DNA of 64,000 nucleotides from an uncultured Eubacteriales bacterium (GTDB taxonomy: Bacteria > Bacillota > Clostridia > HGM11514): positions 1-64,000 of the forward strand of contig CABUMF010000001.1 in NCBI GenBank assembly GCA_902492655.1, in the 5' to 3' direction. Shown here piece after piece: positions 7,453 to 15,764 of this stretch. Both the position numbers and the translations under genes were made by a program. Under the pieces are notes generated by a model. It searched no databases. It was not told the origin of the DNA and saw nothing but the letters and a program-made list of their open reading frames with translations. Position 1 is the first letter of the stretch, and every line of letters begins with the position of its first letter.

Positions 7453-8245
7453 CCGCCGCCACCTCAATGCTTAAAAATTTTGGATTATACCAAAGCGTAC
7501 CTTCGGCGTTAAGCACATAAAGCGTGTTCTGACCCGGCTTTAGGTAAATTGTGTCAAACCGCTCAAAGCTGTGATAATCGGAAAAAGCACGTGTGTCCGT
7601 TATGTCCGAGCTTACATAATATGTGGTTTCCGTATCCCTCGAGCAGAGCTTATAGCCCTCGTAAATGTTCACTCCGTCCTCCCACACCGCCTTTGAAAAC
7701 AGCCCCGATGTGTTTGTTGCCTCCGTAGGCTTTATTTCCGCCGACAGGGGACAGGGAATGTCGCCGTTATTTAGGAGCGAAAGCTTCTGATAATTGTACA
7801 CACCGCTCTCATAAAGCCTTCCTCCATGATTGAAAAAGGGGACGGTGCGATTATTGTGCAATTTATAAAAGCAAGGGTCGAACAAACGAAGCTGAACCGT
7901 GTAAATCGCAGGCATATTTTCGTATGGACGCTCACGCTTTGCAGTACCCTTTGCGTATGCCTTAAACTGCCACCGCCCGTTTACGGTGCAGGTGATAGGC
8001 GAAAGCGGAGAAAGAGTTCTTGAAATAAGGCGCTTTGAAATTCTCCTCGCCTCAAATTTAATCGTAACATCACGCACGCTGTGGTTTATGCCGCAAAGTC
8101 CCTCGCCCATAACCCCGCCGATTTTATATGTGCAAAAATCCGAGGAAATATCGCCAAAATCGGGCATTTCCACAAGGCAAGCCGTATCGGAGCGTGAGGA
8201 AATTGTGAAGTAATAGCCGTTTTCGTTTTGAAGTATTATGTTCAT
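7445..8245 (-). CDS. Distal tail protein (Dit-like)
   Basis: 266 residues. It follows the common plan of phage tail-family proteins: a beta-rich N-terminal ring-forming domain (NGYYFTISSRSDTACLVEMP, then VRDVTIKFEARRISKRLISR) and a C-terminal galectin-like domain (SLLNNGDIPCPLSAEI, LKPGQNTLYVL). It would assemble as the ring linking tail tube to tip. It overlaps the tape-measure gene by 4 bp and the next gene by 8 bp, which implies translational coupling. Confidence 0.8.
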   Translation of the reverse strand: MNIILQNENGYYFTISSRSDTACLVEMPDFGDISSDFCTYKIGGVMGEGLCGINHSVRDVTIKFEARRISKRLISRTLSPLSPITCTVNGRWQFKAYAKGTAKRERPYENMPAIYTVQLRLFDPCFYKLHNNRTVPFFNHGGRLYESGVYNYQKLSLLNNGDIPCPLSAEIKPTEATNTSGLFSKAVWEDGVNIYEGYKLCSRDTETTYYVSSDITDTRAFSDYHSFERFDTIYLKPGQNTLYVLNAEGTLWYNPKFLSIEVAADE

Positions 8246-9222
8246 ATGCCCACCCCCGATAGCTTGAGTGCGGAAACAATTTCCCGTGACGCATCCGCCG
8301 GGGAGAGGTTGTTTCCGTATATTGTCTGGTTGATTTCTACTCCGGTTCCCTTAAAATACCCTTGCTCGGAAAGCTCTGAAAGCACCTGCTTCAGTGCATC
8401 CGCAAGCCCCGAAACATTGAAAATTTCGCCTGCGAAGGCGGCGGCGTCCGAATATAATCCGTTCATTTTTGCGATGTATTCGCCCTCGTCACCATGCAGC
8501 CCGAGAGCCTCCAAAAATGCGCCTCCACGCTCGATTCCGCCCGAAAGATATTCGCTTAAAACCCCCTCCTGTGCGCCGAGAGCTTTAAGATAATCGTACC
8601 CTTTTGCAAAGTCCGAAAGGGCGGTAGTGTCAACCTCTGACAGCATGAAAAATCTGTCCGTCGTGTTGCCGTTTTCGTCCTTGACCGTCACATTTTTAAG
8701 TAGGCTTTGCGAGCTTTCGCCATAAAGACCGTTTGCGAATTTTGCCGCTCCTTCCAAGGCTTTTTCGTAGGCTGAAACAGCGTTTTTCGCCGCAAGCTCA
8801 CCGATTTTATCGGTCATTTCCTGCCATTTTTCGGTTCCCGCTTTGAGGTATCCGTCACGAAGCTCCCCCAGCTTTTCGTAGTAGGTTTCGGACGAGATAA
8901 GGCCTATGGAATACATTGAGCCGAGCCGTTCGAGATTACGGTCAAACTGCTTTTCTCTTTCCTTATTTTGGTATTCGTTTATCTTATTTGTGTACTCCCA
9001 CCAAAGCTCCGAGCCCTTCTGAAGGTAGGTATTACGCAATATTTTAATCTGCTCGTAAAACTCAGCAACCGTCATTTTTCCGGCGGAAAGCGTTGCCTCA
9101 AGCTCCGAAACGGCTCCCTCCATTGCGGTAGAATAATCGGGGTAGGGAGCACGGTCTGAAAACTTCACGCCGCTGTGGTCAAAAGGGTCGACAGGGTTTA
9201 TCGCCGTCTTTTTTCTGCTCAT
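8242..9222 (-). CDS. Short tape-measure protein
   Basis: 326 residues, much shorter than the 600-1500 usual for siphovirus tape measures. It is largely alpha-helical with repeated helical hairpins of the type YxxKLxxLRxxYLxxGxxxW (residues about 55-80 and 105-130), typical of tape-measure C-terminal regions, and a C-terminal end GVEINQTIYGNNLSPADASR. No transmembrane segment is visible. Position between tail chaperone and distal tail supports the call. Length implies a short tail. It may be a naturally minimal version or an internally deleted one; the frame itself is intact. Confidence 0.7.
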   Translation of the reverse strand: MSRKKTAINPVDPFDHSGVKFSDRAPYPDYSTAMEGAVSELEATLSAGKMTVAEFYEQIKILRNTYLQKGSELWWEYTNKINEYQNKEREKQFDRNLERLGSMYSIGLISSETYYEKLGELRDGYLKAGTEKWQEMTDKIGELAAKNAVSAYEKALEGAAKFANGLYGESSQSLLKNVTVKDENGNTTDRFFMLSEVDTTALSDFAKGYDYLKALGAQEGVLSEYLSGGIERGGAFLEALGLHGDEGEYIAKMNGLYSDAAAFAGEIFNVSGLADALKQVLSELSEQGYFKGTGVEINQTIYGNNLSPADASREIVSALKLSGVGI

Positions 9223-9743
9223 TTCATTACCTCCCAGATTGAGTTTGCAAATTCCGAATCCGTCATTGCCCCGGGCAAGTTAAACCGCCTTCTAAGCTCG
9301 GGATTTGCCGCCCCGTCCGACCTTATCGCAAGGATTTGAGCGAATGTGCAGTCGGACAGCTCGCAAAGAAGCGGCGCAAATGCGTGCCAATGCATTTTTT
9401 CCTTTGAAAGGTCGATTCCGTAGCATTTTCTGAAGCCCGAGTAAATCACCCGACCGTCAAAATCGGGGCTGTAAACCGCCGCCTTGCCGCCACTGCCGTA
9501 CTGCGGAAAGCCTTGGTTGTAAAAGGCGATCGCCGCCCCGAAAGCCGCCCCGAGCGGGGCGACCTTTTTTTCGTAGCACAGCGAAAGCACGTTCGCCGCC
9601 TTCCTCTCGGGACACATTTCGGATTTAAGTATCTCGCCGATTTTCAGCCAGACACGAAAGTCTGTGGCAATCGGAACATCGTCCCCACAAACACACACGG
9701 TCGTGGGCAAAGCTCCGAAAAGCACGTTGTTATACGGTTTCAT
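9219..9743 (-). CDS. Tail assembly chaperone-like, Gp15 family
   Basis: 174 residues from the ATG at 9743, which overlaps the end of the tail-tube gene by 14 bp; no strong ribosome site is present, so coupling is likely. LPTTVCVCGDDVPIATDFRVW matches the typical Gp15 opening (value of a gene parameter, then xxTDFRxW), and the C-terminal part (GFRKCYGIDLSKEKMHWHAF, then LLCELSDCTFAQILAIR) also matches. In siphoviruses this slot encodes a chaperone for tape-measure loading. No frameshifted extension typical of lambda G/GT was identified. Confidence 0.75.
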   Translation of the reverse strand: MKPYNNVLFGALPTTVCVCGDDVPIATDFRVWLKIGEILKSEMCPERKAANVLSLCYEKKVAPLGAAFGAAIAFYNQGFPQYGSGGKAAVYSPDFDGRVIYSGFRKCYGIDLSKEKMHWHAFAPLLCELSDCTFAQILAIRSDGAANPELRRRFNLPGAMTDSEFANSIWEVMK

Positions 9744-10221
9744 TTGCCGTAAAGGTGCAGATGTTGTCGGAAATTTCGGCAGTGCCGACAACCATTTCGC
9801 CCTTCACCATGAGCTTGCCGGTGTAGGAATACACCTCGCCCTCGCCCCCTTCGGAGGAGGGAATCACCGCAAAATCACGCTTTATTGCAGGGTATCCGCC
9901 GCCGCCGGGGGCGGTGAGGTCAACTATGATTATCGACCTTATGCAGTCCTGCCCGGTAAGCTCCCCGTCGGTGATTTTCACGATGTCGTCATGCACGCTG
10001 TTGCCGGTGAAACGGTCAAAAGCGTAGGAAATCTCGGGCGCATAGCCCACAACATCGGTCTGCTCGTAGGGCTCGTCCACATATCTGCGCTTGTAGGTTT
10101 TGGGGTTTTTGCTGACCGAAAGGGCGGTAAACCCCTGCATTTTTGTAAAAACTTCATCGCTGCCCGATTTCACCCCGTAGAAGGCGAGCTTGTCGCAGCG
10201 TTTGTTGAAAATTCCGTTCAT
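9730..10221 (-). CDS. Major tail tube protein
   Basis: 163 residues. The start MNGIFNKRCDKLAFYGV and the segment KNPKTYKRRYVDEPYEQTDV are typical of clostridial phage tail tube proteins, followed by SYAFDRFTGNSVHDDIVKIT. It polymerises around the tape measure. The stop overlaps the chaperone gene. Spacing to the upstream gene is 14 bp. Confidence 0.75.
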   Translation of the reverse strand: MNGIFNKRCDKLAFYGVKSGSDEVFTKMQGFTALSVSKNPKTYKRRYVDEPYEQTDVVGYAPEISYAFDRFTGNSVHDDIVKITDGELTGQDCIRSIIIVDLTAPGGGGYPAIKRDFAVIPSSEGGEGEVYSYTGKLMVKGEMVVGTAEISDNICTFTANETV

Positions 10222-10235
10222 ATTAAAATCCTTTC

Positions 10236-10640
10236 TTATGGTTTTAGATAGTACAGCCCGAAAACCGCCTGGTACCGAGCCGAGCTGTTTTTTCCGTCAA
10301 CGCTGTAGCGAGCGGAGGACGCCGAAAGCTTCACGGGAGAGAGGTTTTGGGGCATCGGAGGGAGAGAGTCTGAAACCTCCTCCGCCCAGGAGCAAACATT
10401 TTCCATGATTTCGCATCCGCCCGGCTCCGAGGAATCGAACCACGGAAGCCTTAGCGACAGTATGAACTCATATTTCATGAGCTTTGCCCCGTCCGTGTAG
10501 GTCTTAACAATCTTCGGAACCGCCACAGCTTCTATTGCCGCCTCGCTCGGACTGTCTGAAAGATAGTCAAATGCGATTGGCAATGTGTCAATATGGGGAC
10601 AGGTCAAAAACAGTTCTCTTACATATTCGGCAATCGTCAT
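10236..10640 (-). CDS. Tail terminator / tail completion protein
   Basis: 134 residues from the ATG at 10640, which overlaps the previous gene by 4 bp. The layout (helical N-terminus TIAEYVRELFLTCPHIDTLP, then beta segments, ending ARYQAVFGLYYLKP) suits proteins that cap the tail and join it to the head. No specific motif was recognised, so the call depends on length and position between head closure and tail tube. Confidence 0.55.
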   Translation of the reverse strand: MTIAEYVRELFLTCPHIDTLPIAFDYLSDSPSEAAIEAVAVPKIVKTYTDGAKLMKYEFILSLRLPWFDSSEPGGCEIMENVCSWAEEVSDSLPPMPQNLSPVKLSASSARYSVDGKNSSARYQAVFGLYYLKP

Positions 10641-10954
10641 GAGCACACCACCTTTGTGTGAGAAATGAACCTCGAGCCGATGTTATTTTGAGATACCGAC
10701 CTCACCGAAAGCGTTGTGTCGCAAAGGTTTTCGGTGATTTTAAGGGCAACCCTGTCCCCGACTGAAATGGGAAGACCGCACCTCGATGAAAATCTGAGAA
10801 CGACATTTGAATTAGGCACAAAGCCCTTTTGCGATATGTTTGAGTTTGCCGAAAGCCTCACCGAATATCTTTTCGCTTGATACACTTTGGGGACGAAGCT
10901 GATTTTGCGTCCTTCCACCGTTTTGTGAAACACCGTAACATTCAGCTTGTTCAT
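10637..10954 (-). CDS. Minor capsid / head-closure protein
   Basis: 105 residues from the ATG at 10954 (GGGGGTG upstream). It is beta-rich and basic, with KISFVPKVYQAKRYSVRLSA near the start and VGDRVALKITENLCDTTLSV towards the end. Similar small minor capsid proteins follow the head-tail connector in clostridial phages and plug the connector after DNA packaging. Confidence 0.55.
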   Translation of the reverse strand: MNKLNVTVFHKTVEGRKISFVPKVYQAKRYSVRLSANSNISQKGFVPNSNVVLRFSSRCGLPISVGDRVALKITENLCDTTLSVRSVSQNNIGSRFISHTKVVCS

Positions 10955-10956
10955 TT

Positions 10957-11268
10957 TCAGCACCCCCTGTAAAAAAGCGAGAAGGGTAAAAACTGCGCCG
11001 CGGCGGCTAAAATTTCGGAGCTTGAGCCTTTGTAATTTGCAGAAAATCCGTCCGAGCTTTCGGAAGCAAGCCCCGTTCTGCCGTCAGTTTCAAAAAGAAG
11101 CTCCGCAACAGCGCAGGTGGCAAGGTAAGTATTTTCGTCCCCTTCCTCGCACCGACCTAATGTGAGCATTCTCACTCGCTCCGCCGCGCGGTGAGCAAAA
11201 TATGAAAACTCCTCCTCGGGGATTTTGTCCCCGAAGAAGCTTTCTCGGTAGAATTTATAGTCAGGCAT
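10957..11268 (-). CDS. Head-tail connector protein
   Basis: 103 residues, mostly helical (EEEFSYFAHRAAERVRMLTL, TYLATCAVAELLFETDG) and ending FLPFSLFYRGC. The helical bundle, the size of about 100 residues and the place directly after the capsid gene fit the gp6/gp15-type connector that sits under the portal. It starts 2 bp after the capsid stop. Confidence 0.65.
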   Translation of the reverse strand: MPDYKFYRESFFGDKIPEEEFSYFAHRAAERVRMLTLGRCEEGDENTYLATCAVAELLFETDGRTGLASESSDGFSANYKGSSSEILAAAAQFLPFSLFYRGC

Positions 11269-11270
11269 GG

Positions 11271-12146
11271 TTATTCACCGGACTTTGTCGACACATAAAT
11301 TCCGCCCGCCTTGTTTTCGTAAACATCGTTGATGCCGTAAATTCTGTAGCCGAATTTGTAGGCGTCGGCGGTCTGGTTTTCGGACGGGTTGATCACCTTC
11401 GGCTCGGCGTGCTTTGTGTACTGGAGCACAGCGTCCTTCTGGATAATCATGAAATTGATGTCCGCAGCTCCTGCGTCCTTTTCGTAGCCGCCGCCGTTTT
11501 CGCCCTCTGCCGTGCCGCCAATGAGCTTAACTGCGGTGTAAAATCTGCTTTGCGGAACGGTAATCACGCCTGCGAAGGAATTGAGGATTTCCTTGGATTT
11601 TGTGGTGTCGAGAGCCTCGATTTTGTCAAAAAGCGTGGGTGTTATAAAGAGGTATCTGCCGTCTTCGGAAACCTCGGATTCATCAAGGCTTGCCTTGGCT
11701 GTGCGGATTGATGCAAGCACAGAATCGCCGTCGGTGAGAGCTTCGGAAACCGTCTTGGCAGAAGGGTTTGAAGCGTATGAAGCAAATCTAACGGCGTCAA
11801 CTTCGGGCACAACTTTGGTTCTAATAAATTCGCCGGCAAGCTTTCCGAACGCAACGCCTGCGGTTTCCTCGTCGTCCATTGCGTCGACGGAGAACATTCT
11901 GCCACGCTCGTAGTTAAATTCGACGGTTTCGTTAGTGAGCGTCACATCGCCGTCGACATAGCCGTTTGCACGGTCGTAGTCCGCAAGCCCGGAAAGGCTC
12001 ATCTTGGGAATCACGATTTCGTGAGCGTTTGCGCCCTCTCTGAACAGCTCGCTGTCGCTTTCGAGAACCGATGATTTCGCAGCTTCCTTGTAAACCTCAT
12101 CCAGAACCGATACATAGGATGTGAATTTTGAAATATTGTTTGCCAT
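11271..12146 (-). CDS. Major capsid protein (HK97 fold)
   Basis: 291 residues. The N-terminal part holds NAHEIVIPKMSLSGLADYDR; central parts hold FNYERGRMFSVDAMDDEETA (the spine helix region) and LAGEFIRTKVVPEVDAVRFA; then RYLFITPTLFDKIEAL and the C-terminal INFMIIQKDAVLQYTKHA. This order is characteristic of a family of HK97-fold capsids in Firmicutes phages. There is no N-terminal delta domain and no protease gene nearby, so assembly probably relies on the separate scaffold upstream. The ribosome site is AAAAAGGAG. Confidence 0.85.
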   Translation of the reverse strand: MANNISKFTSYVSVLDEVYKEAAKSSVLESDSELFREGANAHEIVIPKMSLSGLADYDRANGYVDGDVTLTNETVEFNYERGRMFSVDAMDDEETAGVAFGKLAGEFIRTKVVPEVDAVRFASYASNPSAKTVSEALTDGDSVLASIRTAKASLDESEVSEDGRYLFITPTLFDKIEALDTTKSKEILNSFAGVITVPQSRFYTAVKLIGGTAEGENGGGYEKDAGAADINFMIIQKDAVLQYTKHAEPKVINPSENQTADAYKFGYRIYGINDVYENKAGGIYVSTKSGE

Positions 12147-12191
12147 AAATTTAATCTCCTTTTTAATATAAAATTGTTGATTTTCAGGGTT

Positions 12192-12530
12192 TTATTTGAT
12201 TCCTGCACCGTAGGCGAAGGGGCTTAATCCATCAGTCCGACCTTCCGTCGGAGCTGAAAAATACGGAGCCTTATCTTGATTAAACAGCCAACCGTGGGTT
12301 TTCTTTGCCTTTTCGATTGCGCCTTCAATGTCGGGGCAATCGCCGATGAGCAGTCTTAAAAGCTCCTCGTCACGCACTCCGTGGGCTTTCACCGCCGCCG
12401 AAATACGCAAATCCCGTACTTCCTTTGAAAGCTCTGCGAAAAGCTCGTCCTCGGAACGGCCGATTTCCGATAACACAGCCTCGCAAGCCTCCTCACTAAG
12501 CCCCAGCCCGATTAAAAATTCCTTTTCCAA
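12192..12530 (-). CDS. Probable scaffold, Phage GP20-like minor structural protein (short)
   Basis: 112 residues from a TTG at 12530, chosen because AAAGGAG lies 9 nt upstream; the longer frame to 12584 runs through the leader. It reads LEKEFLIGLGLSEEACEAVL, then a helical region, then LIGDCPDIEGAIEKAKKTH and WLFNQDKAPYFSAPTEG, a pattern like the C-terminal half of GP20-type scaffolds. The long coiled coil usual in that family is mostly missing. It is the first gene of the structural operon and directly precedes the capsid gene. Confidence 0.6.
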   Translation of the reverse strand: MEKEFLIGLGLSEEACEAVLSEIGRSEDELFAELSKEVRDLRISAAVKAHGVRDEELLRLLIGDCPDIEGAIEKAKKTHGWLFNQDKAPYFSAPTEGRTDGLSPFAYGAGIK

Positions 12531-12548
12531 ATAGGGTAGCTCCTTTCT

Positions 12549-12634
12549 TTGTGTACACAATGGGGACGGAGGTAATATTAACACATTTTCGTCCCCGGCA
12601 AAGGCTTTCCCCTTTGCCTGTTTATATTATATCA
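12549..12634 (-). promoter_or_regulatory. Promoter and structured leader of the structural operon
   Basis: An extended -10, TGATATAAT, lies at 12634-12626 on the minus strand with no good -35, suggesting an activator. The transcript leader then holds a perfect 8-bp hairpin (GGCAAAGG 12597-12604 with CCTTTGCC 12611-12618), a 7-bp stem (GGGGACG 12562-12568 with CGTCCCC 12590-12596) and a perfect 12-bp palindrome TTGTGTACACAA (12549-12560) just before the ribosome site. These could be operators or RNA control elements for particle production. Confidence 0.55.
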
Positions 12635-12672
12635 TAACGAATCGGAGAAAACTTGCGGTCTTTTGGGCGGTA

Positions 12673-12701
12673 TTGACAAAACAGCCGACAGATGCTATAA
12701 T
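12673..12701 (+). promoter_or_regulatory. Sigma-A promoter of the stalk-domain protein gene
   Basis: TTGACA (12673-12678), exactly 17 bp, TATAAT (12696-12701). It is divergent from the structural-operon promoter about 40 bp away and lies inside the longest open frame, so the start codon must be further downstream. Confidence 0.85.
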
Positions 12702-12738
12702 ATATATGAAGCAATTTTTGACGAAAAGGATGAAAAAG

Positions 12739-13947
12739 ATGAAAAAAAGGCTGATTTTACTTATAGCCGCAATGACGGTTATGTTTTCAATATTTAATAT
12801 TTGCCCCGTTTCGGCGGCAAATCCTTATGTCAAGGTGGTGCTCGGGGAGCGGCAGAAGGAGCTTCCCAAATCCGCCATGATTGTAGACGGCAGAACGCTT
12901 GTCCCCCTTCGGGGAGTGTTCGAGGCGATGGGTGCGGATGTCGACTTTAGGCAGCCTGATACCATTGTGATAAGGCGTGGGCAGATGACGCTCAATATGC
13001 AAATCGGGACGCCGAAAATTTCAATCGGCGGCATCGAAATTTCCATTGATGTGCCCTCCCGCCTCATTGACGGGGCGACCTATGTTCCGCTTCGTGCGGT
13101 GACGGAAACGCTCGGCGCGGATGTCGACTGGGTGGAGGAATTAAGGACGGTTATTATCACCGAGAGCGGAAACGAAAAGTGTGAGGATCCCGAAATTATA
13201 CTGTATTCCGAGCATGGCGACAGCGTTTTTGTGCCGATTTCAAAGGCGGCAGATTACTTAAATTACGGGTGGTTCCTTGAAAAACAGGTGACGATGTATT
13301 CACTGGACGGCAGAACTATTGAGGTTTCGGAGTCCGAGGTTTCTGAAAATAAGACGGTCGGCTGGTACACCTCGCCCCCGGTTCGGCTCTATTCCTATGA
13401 CGGGCGTTACACCTTCTGCTCCGAGGAGGATGTTGCGGAAAATGAGGCGGTCGGCTGGTTCACATATGACGGATTTTTGCAGAATACGGAGAGCTTTTTA
13501 AGTCGCAATATCCGCAACGGAACCTACTATGACGGGTATAAATATATAGAAAATATTGTAAAAAATTTCGATGATGCTGGGCTTGACAAGACAAAAATCG
13601 AGGACATGAGAATTGATTATATGAACGATTGGCGTGACGAGATTGACGCCACGATTGCCATTGTGGAGTCCGAGGTTGTGACCAACTACGAGGGGCGCAA
13701 GCAGGCGAATATCACGCTTATGAACCTCAGCAAAAACCCCGTTAATTCATTCGAGCTGAAGTTTTCGTGCAGGGACGCAAACGGCGCTCTCACAACGGAT
13801 TCCGACAAGCATGACGGCACGATCACCGGCTGGAGCAAGAAGGCAAACATCCCCGGCTACTCCAAAAAAAGCTTTGGGTGGGTGCTTGCAAATAACTCAA
13901 AAACGGTGTTCGTTTCCGACTTTGAGCTTTCAAATGTAAATGAATAA
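12739..13947 (+). CDS. Secreted stalk-domain (copper amine oxidase N-terminal-like) protein
   Basis: 402 residues from the ATG at 12739 (AAAGGA 8 nt upstream, downstream of the promoter). A signal peptide (KKRLILLIAAMTVMFSIFNI) ends near SAA. Two stalk repeats follow: VDGRTLVPLRGVFEAMGADV and IDGATYVPLRAVTETLGADV. Next come three short repeats ending in DYLNYGWF, KTVGWYTSPP and EAVGWFTYD, and a C-terminal beta domain (ANITLMNLSKNPVNSFELKF) of FxLYD type. It is probably exported and wall-associated. It is host-like in style, yet it sits between the two particle operons. The function is unknown. Confidence 0.8.
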   Translation: MKKRLILLIAAMTVMFSIFNICPVSAANPYVKVVLGERQKELPKSAMIVDGRTLVPLRGVFEAMGADVDFRQPDTIVIRRGQMTLNMQIGTPKISIGGIEISIDVPSRLIDGATYVPLRAVTETLGADVDWVEELRTVIITESGNEKCEDPEIILYSEHGDSVFVPISKAADYLNYGWFLEKQVTMYSLDGRTIEVSESEVSENKTVGWYTSPPVRLYSYDGRYTFCSEEDVAENEAVGWFTYDGFLQNTESFLSRNIRNGTYYDGYKYIENIVKNFDDAGLDKTKIEDMRIDYMNDWRDEIDATIAIVESEVVTNYEGRKQANITLMNLSKNPVNSFELKFSCRDANGALTTDSDKHDGTITGWSKKANIPGYSKKSFGWVLANNSKTVFVSDFELSNVNE

Positions 13948-13953
13948 ATGCCA

Positions 13954-13994
13954 ATAAAAAAAGGAGCTGAACCTTAGGCGGTTCGGCTCTTTTT
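13954..13994. terminator. Bidirectional terminator between convergent genes
   Basis: Stem GAGCTGAACC (13964-13973) with GGTTCGGCTC (13980-13989), one G-U pair, 6-nt loop. Ts follow on the plus strand (13990-13994) and As precede on the plus side, so it serves both the stalk-domain gene and the GH3 gene. Confidence 0.85.
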
Positions 13995-14040
13995 GCGTTT
14001 GCAGATTTTGATTTATTAACGGCGGTCGGTGCAGTTTAAT

Positions 14041-15432
14041 TCATCCACCAATTAAGACCATGGATTTTTTGGCTTTCAGAATGCGGCGGACGGATGCTTC
14101 AATGTCGGATTTTGGTATCTCGCCGTTTTCCACCGCCGAAAGAATGCTTTGGTGTGCTTCGCCCAAATTTTGCGGCATCAGGAGCATATCGCACCCGGCT
14201 AAAACCGCCCGATATGCCGCTGCGGCGGAAGAATACTCGTTTGTAATTGATTTCATGGAGAGCGAATCGGTGATTACAAGGCCTGAAAACCCAAGCTCGC
14301 CACGAAGCCACTTTTCCACAACCTCGCCCGAAAGGCAGGAAGGAACTTCAATTCCGCAGGATACGGGGCAAGCGTTGGAAACCATAACAAACTGCGCTCC
14401 GGAATTTATGCCGGCTTTGAAGGGCAGAAAGTTGTTTTTCCGCATAAAATCAAGGCTTTCGGGGATTTCCGCCCTCCCTTCATGGGTGTCCGCATCGGCA
14501 CCGCCTATCCCGGGAAAATGCTTTAATACAGAGGCAACTCCGCTGTCATTTAAGCCCTTTACAAAGCCTTCAACGAAGGGGGAGGCACCATCGGATGTTA
14601 CAGAAAATGCTCTGTCCCCAATTTGCGACTTTTCATTTGATTTAGCATCGGCAACAGGGGCAAAATCCAAATTAAAGCCCAAGGAACTTATGCTTTCACC
14701 GATTTTTTTGCCGCTTATATACGCATTTTCGGGGTTTCCCGTACTTCCGATTTCAGCGGCGGAGGGGGCTTTTTCAACACCCATTTTCGGGTTTGAAGCA
14801 ATCCTCGAAACCGAACCGCCCTCCTCGTCAACCCCTATAAATAACGGGATTTTGCTTGCATTTTGCAGTGCCGAGGTGAAATTTTTCACCTGATCGGGGT
14901 CAGTAATATTGTCCGAAAACATAATAATTCCGCCGACAGGGCAGTCTGAAAGCTTCGATGCGGCATTGTCTGCGGTTTTTGCGACCTTCTCGCCCGACAG
15001 CGCCTCGGGAGTGACGAACATCATCTGATAAATCATGTCCGAAAGGCTCATCGAGGCGATGATGTCCTCAATTTCCGAATCCGCTTTTTGGCTCTCCACA
15101 TAGGTTTTTGCGTCCTCGTAGTTACTTTTAAAGCTCTCCAAATCCTCCTCGGCAGGGCTTTGCTCGCTCTTTTTCTTCTCGGCTTGCTTTGGAACACGCT
15201 TTATTTCGTTCACTCCGTTTTCCGTACCGTCCGTAATTTTATCAAGATTTATCGAAACCTCTTTGCCGAAATCATCATCATTAGACCTAATTATGTTAAC
15301 CGCCTGCGCCGCCGCGGCACAAATCAAAACCGTCGAAATCACGAAGACGCAAAGGAAAACCGCCTTGCGCCCCGTGTCTTTTTTTATGTAATTTATAAAG
15401 CGGATAAATCCGTCCTTCAAGCTTTTTTTCAC
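14041..15432 (-). CDS. Membrane-anchored GH3 beta-N-acetylhexosaminidase (NagZ-like)
   Basis: 463 residues from a GTG at 15432 with GAGGTGAGG upstream; the longer frame to 15480 contains the promoter. One transmembrane segment (AVFLCVFVISTVLICAAAAQ) near residues 23-45 is followed by a charged linker and the GH3 domain: LFIGVDEEGGSVSRI, the diagnostic KHFPGIGGADADTHEG, and VITDSLSM with the nucleophile Asp. It removes GlcNAc from peptidoglycan fragments, outside the membrane here. It is convergent with the stalk-domain gene and lies between the two particle operons; whether it takes part in lysis or wall passage of particles is speculation. Confidence 0.85.
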   Translation of the reverse strand: MKKSLKDGFIRFINYIKKDTGRKAVFLCVFVISTVLICAAAAQAVNIIRSNDDDFGKEVSINLDKITDGTENGVNEIKRVPKQAEKKKSEQSPAEEDLESFKSNYEDAKTYVESQKADSEIEDIIASMSLSDMIYQMMFVTPEALSGEKVAKTADNAASKLSDCPVGGIIMFSDNITDPDQVKNFTSALQNASKIPLFIGVDEEGGSVSRIASNPKMGVEKAPSAAEIGSTGNPENAYISGKKIGESISSLGFNLDFAPVADAKSNEKSQIGDRAFSVTSDGASPFVEGFVKGLNDSGVASVLKHFPGIGGADADTHEGRAEIPESLDFMRKNNFLPFKAGINSGAQFVMVSNACPVSCGIEVPSCLSGEVVEKWLRGELGFSGLVITDSLSMKSITNEYSSAAAAYRAVLAGCDMLLMPQNLGEAHQSILSAVENGEIPKSDIEASVRRILKAKKSMVLIGG

Positions 15433-15451
15433 GAGCCTCACCTCATTAAAT

Positions 15452-15480
15452 ATTATATCAAAGGTTTTCGGCTCTGTCAA
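15452..15480 (-). promoter_or_regulatory. Sigma-A promoter of the GH3 gene
   Basis: On the minus strand TTGACA (15480-15475), 17 bp, TATAAT (15457-15452) with an upstream TG (extended -10). It overlaps the longest GH3 frame and so excludes the ATG at 15480 as start. Confidence 0.85.
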
Positions 15481-15718
15481 TAAGCCTTGAAAAAAGAAAA
15501 TGTTTTTTTGTATTTTTGTGTAAATAAATAATTATTTATTAAATTACATATTGTTAAAATTAATCTTTTTCTTTTAAAATCTTATTTATAGGCACGCTCT
15601 GTCACCACCGTAACTTAAGCGTTGTCATGAGGGCAGAAGCCTTTTGTCACCACCCCCCTGACAGGAGTGTTTCGGGGCTTTAAAATTGTGGATAACTTTG
15701 TGGATAGAGTGTGGATAA
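15481..15718 (+). other. Origin-like region: AT-rich segment with three tandem DnaA boxes
   Basis: 15490-15600 is extremely AT-rich and includes an 18-bp perfect palindrome AATAAATAATTATTTATT (15523-15540). Two direct copies of TGTCACCACC follow (15600-15609 and 15645-15654). Then three same-orientation DnaA boxes: TGTGGATAA (15687-15695), TGTGGATAG (15699-15707) and TGTGGATAA (15710-15718), spaced 12 and 11 bp. An AT-rich unwinding element beside DnaA boxes is the plan of a replication origin; the boxes could equally make the downstream operon respond to DnaA. No dnaA or dnaN gene is near, so it is not the usual oriC neighbourhood. Confidence 0.6.
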
Positions 15719-15764
15719 CTTAAATCAGCAATGCAAAACACCGCAAGTTTTTTGCGAAAGATTA

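Noticed and set aside
15433..15480. ATG start of the GH3 gene at 15480
   Set aside because: A perfect TTGACA-17-TATAAT promoter occupies this stretch, so the transcript starts downstream of that ATG.
15481..15718. Chromosomal oriC
   Set aside because: DnaA boxes and AT-rich DNA are present, but dnaA, dnaN, rpmH and other usual neighbours are not; kept only as an origin-like or regulatory region.
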